DNA of 44,081 nucleotides from JAYEJW01 sp034716535 (GTDB lineage: Bacteria > Pseudomonadota > Gammaproteobacteria > Chromatiales > Chromatiaceae). Position numbers and translations under genes: made by a program. Each line of letters starts with the position of its first letter. The stretch's first letter is position 1. The notes below the pieces were generated by a model that was not told the DNA's origin, ran no database searches, and saw only the letters and a list, made by a program, of their open reading frames with translations. Shown here piece after piece: positions 17,012 through 25,900 of this stretch. The stretch spans positions 1 through 44,081 of the forward strand of contig JAYEJW010000032.1 of the NCBI GenBank assembly GCA_034716535.1, given 5' to 3'.

Positions 17012-17406
17012 CTATGACCAATGATTTCTTGGGGCAGTGGGCGAACCAGAGCGAAGAAAATGCCAAGCTCGTGGCCCAAGAACTGCTGATTACAGAGGTC
17101 ACCGAGGAGATCTGGCAAGCCATGGAAGAAGCAGGCATCACCAAGAGCAAACTGGCGAAACGCATGGGAGCTACCAAAGGCTACGTCTCCCAAGTGCTGA
17201 GCGGCTCTCGGAACATGACGCTTCGCACCCTCTCCGATATCTGCTTCGCCCTGAGAAAAAGGCCGATGATCGCCGTCGAGGCGAAGTCCCACGACGGAGA
17301 ATGGCAAACCCTGGGCGATAAGGTGGCCGTGGGAGCAGCCAAATTGCGCTACAAGCGCACAGGCAACGTCATTTTCCCAATGGATCATTGGCGCGCAGCG
17401 GCCTGA
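17008..17406 (+). CDS. higA: HigA-type HTH antitoxin with C-terminal extension
   Basis: The 132-aa protein has a Cro/CI-type helix-turn-helix at about 44-82 (ITKSKLAKRMGATKGYVSQV, then NMTLRTLSDICFAL). It should neutralise the upstream toxin and repress the operon through the palindrome at 16585-16602. Residues about 88-132 form a tail after the HTH with spaced aromatic residues (W99, Y115, F123, W128). In chaperone-controlled TA systems such a tail is the chaperone addiction (ChAD) segment that makes the antitoxin depend on a SecB-like protein. The SecB-like gene begins 3 bp downstream, which fits. The start at 17008 gives the ATGA overlap; an ATG at 17014 is also possible. Confidence 0.85.
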   Translation: MTMTNDFLGQWANQSEENAKLVAQELLITEVTEEIWQAMEEAGITKSKLAKRMGATKGYVSQVLSGSRNMTLRTLSDICFALRKRPMIAVEAKSHDGEWQTLGDKVAVGAAKLRYKRTGNVIFPMDHWRAAA

Positions 17407-17409
17407 TTC

Positions 17410-17949
17410 ATGGACAGGGCACTGATCGATACCGCTACGAAGGCGCTCGATGTCGAAGCGGTTTTCCTGCGCGCGAGCGAGATCCGTTGTAAGGAAGGTT
17501 TCATGCCGCAGTTCATCGAGGATGACCTGTCGCTCGTCCCCCAGTATCGCGTTGGACCGAAAAGCGAGTTTCACGTCGTCACCGCGACGAACAAGGAGAC
17601 CCACGATAGCACCAAAACCGCGATGTACTATTTCGCGGCGGGGGTTCGCTTGATTGACGGCACAATGCTGGACGCTGCGGAAAACCAGGAAGATCTTCCT
17701 GACGAGGCCGTCTACGTTGAGATCAAAACGGAGTTTTGCGCCCACTATGGCCTAGACGGCGCTGCCGACGAAAAAGAACTACGTCCAGCCCTGGAGGAGT
17801 TCGGCCGATTCAACATCGGCTATCATGTCTGGCCCTACTGGCGCGAGTACGTGCAGAGCGTTTGCGCCCGTATGGGTATCCCGCCGATTCCAGTCCCAAT
17901 GTACCGGATACCTCAGCCCGAACCCGACAGCGCACCTGAGCCCGAGTGA
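17410..17949 (+). CDS. SecB-like chaperone of the TAC module
   Basis: The 179-aa protein resembles SecB, most clearly in the C-terminal part HVWPYWREYVQSVCARMG followed by IPPIPVPMY. SecB-like proteins in toxin-antitoxin-chaperone systems (for example the HigBA-SecB system of Mycobacterium tuberculosis) bind the antitoxin tail, protect it and so restrain the toxin. It starts 3 bp after the antitoxin stop. An acidic Pro/Glu-rich tail (PQPEPDSAPEPE) ends the protein. In an anti-phage setting the chaperone can act as the sensor: a phage protein that occupies it would free the toxin. Homology is read from the motif; the sensing role is inference from known TAC systems. It is unlikely to be the housekeeping SecB, given its neighbours. 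Confidence 0.82.
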   Translation: MDRALIDTATKALDVEAVFLRASEIRCKEGFMPQFIEDDLSLVPQYRVGPKSEFHVVTATNKETHDSTKTAMYYFAAGVRLIDGTMLDAAENQEDLPDEAVYVEIKTEFCAHYGLDGAADEKELRPALEEFGRFNIGYHVWPYWREYVQSVCARMGIPPIPVPMYRIPQPEPDSAPEPE

Positions 17950-18049
17950 CAGAGCCGCCCTCTAGCCACTCGCTGCCGCTCTGGTTCTGCCGCCCGGAAC
18001 CGGAGCGTGTCTGTCGGGCATCCTCCTTTTCCAGAAACGTGGCGCTGTC

Positions 18050-19450
18050 ATGAAGCTCGCCAAGATCGAGATTACCTACTTCCGCTGCTTTGAATCCCTG
18101 GCGCTGAAGCTCCATCCGGAGGTCAACGTCATCGTGGGCGTGAACGGCGCCGGCAAATCGACCATCCTCGATGCGATTGCGATCGCTCTCTTCGATGTCG
18201 TCGCCGCCAACGGTGGCGGTGGCAAACGACAGCGCGGAGCGCAGAAGGCCACCCTTCAAGCAACGGACATCCGCATCGACCCTGGTGCGACGGACGCCAC
18301 GCTTGGCCGCAAGGATTTCGTGCAATTCCGTGCCTCAGCCACGGATTTCTACGCCGTAAAAGACTTCCCGAGCGCAACTCAGACTGGAGAGCCGGCGGCA
18401 TTGGAGTGGACGTCCTACATCCAGTATCGCCCCCCGAACAGCTTCAGCTACGACAGCGGAAACTCCGAGCGACTCTCGTCCATCTATCGCTATTTCGAGA
18501 GGGTCTGGCAGGAGATTCAGAGCAGCGATCCGAAGGCCCTGATCCCTCTGCCAGTGGTGGCCTATTACAGAGCAGACCGGCGCCTCACCGAGATGCCCGA
18601 CATGAGCAACATCTTCACGCTGGAGCTTTCGCGCGAAGGCGCTTTCGCTAACGCACTCAACGCTGGCGCGGACTTCCAGTCAATGTGCGAGTGGTTCTAT
18701 CTGCGCGAGAACGCGGAGCTGCGAGCGCGGGTACACGATAACCAAGGATCGGACTTCCAGTTTTCCGACCTGCGCGCCGTGCGAGAGGCCCTGACCAAGG
18801 CCATCGATGGGGTCAAGCGCGTCTACTTCGATGGGAATCCACCGAGCTTGAGGGTCGCACTGGATAGCCCCGATGGCGCCGAGGAGATCCTGGAGCTGGC
18901 CCAGCTCAGCGACGGATATCGCAACCTTCTTGCTCTGGTCCTCGACTTCGCCCACCGGCTGGCGCAGGCCCATCCCTCTTGGCCCAACCCGTTGGAGGCC
19001 CCAGGAATCCTGCTGATCGACGAGATCGAGCTGCACCTGCATCCGCTGTGGCAGCAATCCGTCATACCCAGCCTGCGGGCCGCCTTCCCGAACACTCAAC
19101 TCATCATCGCCACACACAGCTCCGCGGTCCTCACCACCGTCCGGCGCGAGCACATCCACTTGCTCGGGTCCAGCCATGCCTTCGAGGTCATTCCATCGGA
19201 CGTCGGAACCTATGGGGCGGAGGCGTCGCGGGTGCTGGCCGAGGTCTTCGGCGCGCACTCCCGACCGCCGTCCGTGGATACCCCTGCCAACCTGCAGGAG
19301 TACCTGGCACTGATCGAGAAACGGAAGCACGACAGTGAGCGGGCACTGGAGCTTCGAGCCACGCTCGAAAGCGACCTTGGGGCCAGCGACCCGGACCTGC
19401 GCCGGGCCGACATGCGGATCAGACAGCTCGAGGTGCTGGGCAAGCGATGA
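18050..19450 (+). CDS. ptuA: Septu-like AAA/ABC-type ATPase (PtuA family)
   Basis: The 466-aa protein is an SMC/ABC-like ATPase of the AAA_15/AAA_21 group. It has P-loop GVNGAGKS (30-37), signature-like LSDGYRN, Walker B ILLIDEIELHLHP (D324, E325) and switch ATHSS. Its last four bases overlap the start of an HNH nuclease gene of the PtuB type. That pairing is the known Septu anti-phage system, in which PtuA is the ATPase that controls the PtuB nuclease. OLD-family ATPases share these motifs but carry a Toprim domain, which is absent here. It starts 100 bp after the SecB-like gene, and that short stretch shows nothing distinctive. Confidence 0.83.
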   Translation: MKLAKIEITYFRCFESLALKLHPEVNVIVGVNGAGKSTILDAIAIALFDVVAANGGGGKRQRGAQKATLQATDIRIDPGATDATLGRKDFVQFRASATDFYAVKDFPSATQTGEPAALEWTSYIQYRPPNSFSYDSGNSERLSSIYRYFERVWQEIQSSDPKALIPLPVVAYYRADRRLTEMPDMSNIFTLELSREGAFANALNAGADFQSMCEWFYLRENAELRARVHDNQGSDFQFSDLRAVREALTKAIDGVKRVYFDGNPPSLRVALDSPDGAEEILELAQLSDGYRNLLALVLDFAHRLAQAHPSWPNPLEAPGILLIDEIELHLHPLWQQSVIPSLRAAFPNTQLIIATHSSAVLTTVRREHIHLLGSSHAFEVIPSDVGTYGAEASRVLAEVFGAHSRPPSVDTPANLQEYLALIEKRKHDSERALELRATLESDLGASDPDLRRADMRIRQLEVLGKR

Positions 19451-20085
19451 GAACCATCACTCGAAATCCACCGCCTCCCGGTTGTCTCGCAAACCAATCG
19501 GCGAACCAGCCCTGGATCGAATTCATGAAGGACCACAGCGAGTGCCACGCCGAAGTCACCGCGAGCCTCAGGCAGGAACAGCAGGGACTTTGCTGCTACT
19601 GCGAAATGGAGCTGAAGGACGTAGCCTGTCACATTGAGCACATGGAACCCCAATCCCTGAACAACACGCGACGCTACGATTACGGAAATCTGGCGATGTC
19701 ATGCACATCCAGGACCAGCGATCACTGCGGCGCGTACAAGGAGCATCCGAAGAACAAGTCCGGCTACGCATACGATCCAAATCGGTTCACTCCACCCCAA
19801 CATCCCGCGACCTCGGACCTTTTCAGCTACCTTTCGGACGGAAGCGTCATCGCCGCCGATCAGGTAGATCCAGCCAGGTTCGCGTACATGCGCGACTACG
19901 TTGGACTGGACTGCGCCAGCCTGCGGCAACGACGCAGGGAGCATGCCCGAGACTTGATCGATACGCTCGGCTCCGAACCGGAAGATGAGACGCTGGATTG
20001 GATGCTAACCGAGTACCTGAAGCCCAACGCCGACGGCCACCTGATACAGTTCCACTCTCTCTCCAGGGCCATACTCGAACCGTGA
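19447..20085 (+). CDS. ptuB: Septu-like HNH endonuclease (PtuB, TIGR02646 type)
   Basis: The 212-aa protein has the HNH/zinc core CCYCE (C49, C52) followed by HIEHMEPQS (H62, H65), then YGNLAMSC (C86) and a nearby HCG (H93, C94). This is the arrangement of the TIGR02646 family that includes PtuB and the retron-associated HNH proteins. It would cleave DNA or RNA when released or activated by the ATPase PtuA. The ATG overlaps the ptuA stop by four bases. At its other end the stop TGA overlaps the GTG start of the DUF1156 methyltransferase. No reverse transcriptase or msr/msd is seen nearby, so it is a plain Septu pair and not a retron. Confidence 0.83.
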   Translation: MRTITRNPPPPGCLANQSANQPWIEFMKDHSECHAEVTASLRQEQQGLCCYCEMELKDVACHIEHMEPQSLNNTRRYDYGNLAMSCTSRTSDHCGAYKEHPKNKSGYAYDPNRFTPPQHPATSDLFSYLSDGSVIAADQVDPARFAYMRDYVGLDCASLRQRRREHARDLIDTLGSEPEDETLDWMLTEYLKPNADGHLIQFHSLSRAILEP

Positions 20086-22982
20086 CAACCGCCCCGAAGA
20101 AGCTCATCGAAGTTGCCCTGCCCTTGGAGGCGGTCAACAAGGCCAGCGCGCGTGAGAAATCGATCCGGCATGGGCATCCCTCTACACTGCACCTCTGGTG
20201 GGCGCGGCGTCCGCTGGCTGCGGCGCGGGCTGTGATCTTCGCCCAGATGGTGGATGACCCCTCGGGCTGGCCCGACCTGTTTCCGACCGAGAAAGCGCAG
20301 GAGAAGGAGCGAAAGCGGCTGTTCCAGATTATCGAGGACTTAGTGAAGTGGGAGAACACCACCAACGAGAAGGTGCTCCAGCGGGCGCGGGACGCTATCT
20401 CGGAGAGCTGGCGGCGGACCTGCGCCGAGAACATCGACCATCCACGAGCCAACGAGCTGTTCGACCGCTTCAAGCTCCCAGCCTTCCATGACCCCTTCGC
20501 CGGGGGCGGGGCGCTGCCGCTGGAGGCGCAGCGTCTCGGTCTCGAAGCCTACGCCTCAGACCTCAATCCGGTAGCAGTGCTGATAAACAAGGCGATGATC
20601 GAGATCCCGCCCAAGTTTGCCGGCAGGCCGCCGGTGAATCCGGAGGCGCAGCAGAAGAAAGACCTCCTGGGTCGCACATGGAGGGGTGCGCAAGGGCTCG
20701 CTGAGGATGTGCGCTATTACGGCCAGTGGATGCGGGACGAGGCCGAGAAGCGTATCGGGCACCTCTACCCGAAGATCGAGATCACCACGGAGATGGTCGA
20801 GGACCCTGCCAATCCGCGTCCGGACCTCAAGCCGTACCTGGGCCGCAAGCTCACCGTCATCGCTTGGCTATGGGCGCGAACTGTGCGTAGTCCAAATCCC
20901 GCCTTTGCCCATGTCGAGGTGCCGCTTGCCTCAACCTTCATGCTCTCGACTAAGGCGGGAAAGGGGGCTTATGTCGAGCCGGTGATCGAGCCGAACGGCT
21001 ATCACTTTAGGGTAAAGGTTGGGAAGCCCAGGGATGCAGCGGCGGCCAAGAGCGGAACCAAGCTCTCGCGCGGTGCGAATTTCCGATGCGCCGTGTCCGG
21101 CTCGCCCATCGCGGCCGACTACCTCTACGCCGAAGCCAATGCCGGACGCATGGGCGCGCGGCTGATGGCCATCGTCGCTGAGGGCGAACGCGGAAGGGTC
21201 TATCTCGCGCCCACGGCCGACCACGAGGCCGTCGCACTCGAAGCCAAACCGGAGTGGAAGCCAGGTTTAGCCATGCCGGAGAATCCGCGCTGGTTCTCGC
21301 CGCCGCTCTACGGATTGAAGACCTACGGCGACATATTCACCCGGCGGCAACTGGTGGCGCTGCCGACGTTCTCCGACCTCGTGGACGAAGCGATTCAACG
21401 CATCCGCCGCGATGCCATTGCCGCCGGGTTCCCCTGCGACGGGAAGCCGCTACGCCAAGGCGGTACAAACGCGACCGCTTATGCGCAGGCTGTGGGGATT
21501 TATCTCGCATTCGGCATCAGTAGATCCGCGGATTTCTGGTCGAATTTATGCATTTGGGCTAATCAGCCCAAGAATGAACTGGTTGCACACCTATTTGGAC
21601 GGCAAGCGATTCCGATGGCATGGGACTTCGCTGAAGCCAATCCCTTCAGCGATTCAGGAGGCAATTTCGAAAAGAATTTGGGTTACGTCGCTAAGGGGAT
21701 TGATTTCTTGCCTGCGGCCGCGTCTGGGACGGCACAACAGCTAGATGCAGCGAGTAATAACGCATCGTCCGGAAAGCTTGTTTCGACGGATCCCCCGTAC
21801 TACGACAACATCGGTTACGCTGATTTATCGGATTATTTTTACGTCTGGCTGCGTCGTTCGCTGCGATCACTCCTGCCTGATCTTTTTGCTACGCTTGCTG
21901 TGCCCAAGGCCGAGGAACTAGTTGCGACGCCTTACCGCCATGGCAGCAAGGGGAAGGCCGAGCAGTTTTTCATGAGCGGCATGAAAGAGGCTATGCACCG
22001 TCTCGCAGAGCAGACGCATCCAGCGTTCCCGATCACGATTTATTATGCCTTTAAGCAATCAGAGAGCAGAAGAGATACGGGCATCGCGAGCACCGGGTGG
22101 GAAACCTTTCTCGATGCCGCAATCGAGGCGGGGCTTGCTGTCACCGGCACTTGGCCGATACGAACCGAAAGAACCCTGGGACTTAAGGGCGACATTAACG
22201 CTCTAGCCTCCAGCATCGTTCTGGTTTGCCGTACGCGACCGGATGATGCCCCGAGCACCACGCGCCGCGATTTCGTTGCGACTCTCAAGTCTGAACTGCC
22301 ATCCGCACTCGCTCACCTCCAACGTAGCAACATCGCCCCAGTCGATCTGGCTCAGGCCGCCATCGGCCCTGGCATGGCGATTTTCACCCGTTACGCGAGG
22401 GTCCTCGACGCCGCCGGAAATGCCATGACGGTGCGCGAGGCCCTGGTCCTGATCAACGACACCCTGGACGAGGTACTCTCCGAGCAGGAAGGTGACTTCG
22501 ACGCGGATACCCGCTGGGCTCTGTCCTGGTTCGAGCAATTCGGTTTCAATGACGGCCCCTTCGGCGTCGCCGAAACTCTGTCGAAGGCAAAGAACACGAG
22601 CGTCTCGCGTTTGGAGGAGGCGGGCATACTCTCGTCGAGGGGCGGGCATGTCGGCCTGCTAAGGCCCGATGAGCTGTCCGCCGACTGGGATCCAACCGCC
22701 GATGCACGCCTGACCATCTGGGAAATCGTCCACCATCTTAGCCGGGCACTCGGCGCGGGAGAGGAGGCGGCCGGGCAATTGCTGGCGCAGGTGCGCAGTG
22801 CGAGCCCGGCAAAGGCCGATGCCGTGCACGAGCTCGCATACCGGCTCTATACCCTATGCGAGCGCAAGAAGCGGGCCCGGGATGCCTTGGCCTACAACAG
22901 CCTGGTGGTGGCCTGGCCGGAGCTGATGAGGCTGGCGGAAAGCGCACCTGCCAAGGCGGGCATTCAGGGCGAGTTGATCTGA
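20082..22982 (+). CDS. DUF1156 DNA adenine methyltransferase (DISARM-related)
   Basis: The 966-aa protein opens with the DUF1156 signature (KKLIEVALPLEAVNKASARE, then HPSTLHLWWARRPLAAARA). The methyltransferase motifs are DPFAGGG (from D137; SAM binding) and DPPYYD (570-575; catalytic, of the N6-adenine/N4-cytosine class). The distance between them is large and holds an inserted domain. In DISARM-related loci the methyltransferase marks host DNA as self. The start is taken as GTG at 20082, whose last two bases overlap the ptuB stop in a GTGA. A longer frame from 19998 would overlap ptuB by 88 bases and lacks conserved sequence before the signature. The DUF499 gene follows after 10 bp. Function as a modification enzyme is well supported; the target site is unknown. 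Confidence 0.9.
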   Translation: MTTAPKKLIEVALPLEAVNKASAREKSIRHGHPSTLHLWWARRPLAAARAVIFAQMVDDPSGWPDLFPTEKAQEKERKRLFQIIEDLVKWENTTNEKVLQRARDAISESWRRTCAENIDHPRANELFDRFKLPAFHDPFAGGGALPLEAQRLGLEAYASDLNPVAVLINKAMIEIPPKFAGRPPVNPEAQQKKDLLGRTWRGAQGLAEDVRYYGQWMRDEAEKRIGHLYPKIEITTEMVEDPANPRPDLKPYLGRKLTVIAWLWARTVRSPNPAFAHVEVPLASTFMLSTKAGKGAYVEPVIEPNGYHFRVKVGKPRDAAAAKSGTKLSRGANFRCAVSGSPIAADYLYAEANAGRMGARLMAIVAEGERGRVYLAPTADHEAVALEAKPEWKPGLAMPENPRWFSPPLYGLKTYGDIFTRRQLVALPTFSDLVDEAIQRIRRDAIAAGFPCDGKPLRQGGTNATAYAQAVGIYLAFGISRSADFWSNLCIWANQPKNELVAHLFGRQAIPMAWDFAEANPFSDSGGNFEKNLGYVAKGIDFLPAAASGTAQQLDAASNNASSGKLVSTDPPYYDNIGYADLSDYFYVWLRRSLRSLLPDLFATLAVPKAEELVATPYRHGSKGKAEQFFMSGMKEAMHRLAEQTHPAFPITIYYAFKQSESRRDTGIASTGWETFLDAAIEAGLAVTGTWPIRTERTLGLKGDINALASSIVLVCRTRPDDAPSTTRRDFVATLKSELPSALAHLQRSNIAPVDLAQAAIGPGMAIFTRYARVLDAAGNAMTVREALVLINDTLDEVLSEQEGDFDADTRWALSWFEQFGFNDGPFGVAETLSKAKNTSVSRLEEAGILSSRGGHVGLLRPDELSADWDPTADARLTIWEIVHHLSRALGAGEEAAGQLLAQVRSASPAKADAVHELAYRLYTLCERKKRARDALAYNSLVVAWPELMRLAESAPAKAGIQGELI

Positions 22983-22992
22983 GGAGGGAAGG

Positions 22993-25900
22993 ATGGCGAT
23001 CAGTAACCATGAGCGGGTCGGAAAGGCGCTTGATCTTCTGAAGGCCGGCCTGGCTCCCTTCGTCGAGCGTGAGGTTAAGGCCGCCGTCCAAAGCGGGCTG
23101 GGGCTGCAGAAGATCCGGAATTACGCCGAGGACCCCATCTACGCCGAAAAATCCATCAGCGAGTGGGACAGCGCCGGTCAGCTCAAGCTCATGTGGGAGC
23201 TGTGGAACGAGGTGTTCCGCAATACCCTCGGCCACGCCGAGCGCAGCCTCGTCTCGGAACTGCGCGATGTGCGCAACCGCTGGGCGCACCAGAACCCCTT
23301 CAGCAGCGATGACGCCTACCGGGCGCTCGACTCCATGGGCCGGCTGCTGGTCGCGGTCTCCGCCCCGCAGGCCGACGATATCGAGCGCATGAAGCAGGAG
23401 CTGCTGCGCGTCAAATTCGACGAGCAGGCTCGCACGGAGCGGCGTAAGGTGGCCGGGACCTTGATCGAGACCCAGGCGGCCGGGAGTCTTAAACCCTGGC
23501 GGCAGGTCATCCATCCCCACCGCGACGTGGCTTCGGGCAAGTACCAGCAGGCCGAGTTCGCCGCCGACCTGTGGCAGGTGCACCTGGGTGAGGGGTCCGA
23601 TGAGTACAGGAAGCCCAACGAGTTCTTCCGCCGCACCTTCCTGACCGAAAGCCTGCGCCGCCTGCTGGTGGGTGCATTGCAGCGCCTCTCGGGAGACCGG
23701 GGAGACCCCGTGGTGCAGCTACAGACCAACTTCGGCGGCGGTAAGACACATTCCATGTTGGCGTTGTATCACCTCTTGTCCAGCACCCCCACGGCCGATC
23801 TTCCGGGAATCGAACCGGTGCTCCAGGAAGCAGGAATCGCGGCAGCTCCAAACGTGCGCCGGGTAGTGCTCGTTGGTAACAAGATCTCTCCGGGCAACCC
23901 CGTGATCAAGAATGACGGCACAGAGGTCCGCACCCTTTGGGGAGAGATGGCCTGGCAGCTCGGCGGCCGGCAGGCATTCGACCGCATCCGTCAGGACGAC
24001 GAACGGGCGACTAACCCCGGCGACCGCATGCGAGAGCTTTTCAATGAATACGGGCCGGCGCTGATCCTGATTGACGAGTGGGTTGCCTATGCCCGTCAGC
24101 TCCACGACCAGGGCGACCTGCCCGGGGGCAGCTTCGAGACCCACTTCACGTTCGCCCAGGCGCTCACCGAGTCCGCCAAGCTCGCCAAGAACACCCTGTT
24201 GGTGGTGAGCCTCCCCGCTTCGGATAGCGCGAGCAGCTCCCACGCCCAGGCCGACGACGTGGAGGTGGGCGGCATCCGTGGCCGCGAGGCTTTGAGTCGC
24301 TTGCGCAACGCCATCGGCCGCGTTGAATCGTCCTGGCGGCCGGCCAGCTCCGAGGAGGGCTTTGAGATCGTGCGCCGGCGGCTCTTCGAGCCGATGTCGG
24401 AACGGGAGCAATTCGTTGCCCACGACAACACGGCGCGGGCCTTCTCGGACCTCTATCACGCGCAGCAGCAGGAGTTCCCGCCGGAGTGCCGAGGCAGCGA
24501 GTACGAGCGACGGCTGAAGGCCGCGTACCCGATCCACCCCGAGATCTTTGACCGTCTGTACGAGGACTGGTCCACCCTGCTCAAGTTCCAGCGAACGCGC
24601 GGTGTGTTGCGCCTGATGGCGGCGGTGATACACAGCCTTTGGGAGCGCGGTGACCAGAACCCCCTCATCATGCCGGCAAGCTTGCCCCTCGACGACGAGC
24701 GGGTGCAGTTCGAGATGACGCGTTACTTGTCGGACAACTGGCCGCCGGTAATCGCCAAGGACGTGGACGGGCCGAACTCGTTGCCGCTGCGGATGGATGG
24801 GGAGGTGCCGAATCTCGGCAAGTATTCCGCTTGCCGGCGGGTGGCGCGGACCATCTACATGGGCTCCGCTCCTATGCAGGGCGCGGCCAACCGGGGCGTG
24901 GAAGATCGCAAGGTGAAGCTCGGGTGCGTGCTCCCCGGGGAAACACCGGCCATCTTCGGCGACGCCCTGCGGCGCATGAGCACGGCGGCCACGTACCTTT
25001 ACCAGGACGGCACGCGCTACTGGTATTCGACCCAGCCCACGGTCACGAAGCTGGCGGAGGACCGCGCCGAGCAACTCACGCGTGAGCCGGACAAGGTCGC
25101 AGAGGAGATCAAGCGGCGGCTGAACGCCGATCTACGCTCCAGAGGGGACTTCTCGCGAGCACATGTACTGCCGGCGTCCAGCGCGGACGTGCCGGACGAC
25201 ATGGACGCCCGACTGGTGGTGCTCGACATCGACGCGCCCCACACCAAGACCGAGGACAGTGCGGCGCTTGCGGCGGCGAAGGCGATCCTGGAGAACCGAG
25301 GCTCGTCGCCGCGGCTCTATCGCAATTCCCTGGTCTTCCTCGCGGCGGACAAGACGCGGCTTGCCGACCTGGACGACGCGGTGCGGCGTTATCTTGCCTG
25401 GCAATCCATCGTGGACGAAGCGGAATCCCTCGACCTGACGCCCCACCAGAAGAAAACATCCATAACTCAACGGGGCGGCGCGGACGGCATGGTGATAGCG
25501 CGTATACCGGAGACCTATCAATGGTTGCTCGTCCCCGGACAGTACGCCCCAACAGCGGCCGTGGAGTGGCAGGCCATCCGTCTTACCGGCACAAACGGCC
25601 TGGCCCAGCGAGCCGCGAAAAAGCTCAAGAACGAGGAATTGCTGGTCGTGGCGATGGCTGCCTCCCGTCTGCGTCTTGAGATCGATCGGGTCCCCCTGTG
25701 GAGGACAGCCCCGGACGGGAACCAGGACCATGTCGAGATCAAGCAGCTCGCCGAAGACTTCGCGCGCTACCTTTACCTGCCGCGGCTACAGACCACCGCG
25801 GTGGTCACCGAGGCAATCATCGATGGCGTGAAACTCCTTACTTGGGAGCAGGACGCCTTTGCCTACGCCGAGAGCTACGACGAGGCGGCTAGGCGTTACC

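Noticed and set aside
19998..20081. ATG at 19998 as start of the DUF1156 methyltransferase
   Set aside because: It lies 88 bp inside ptuB, and the residues before the DUF1156 signature look unrelated; GTG at 20082 couples to the ptuB stop.
18050..20085. Retron with HNH and ATPase effectors
   Set aside because: No reverse transcriptase and no msr/msd-like RNA structure in the neighbourhood.
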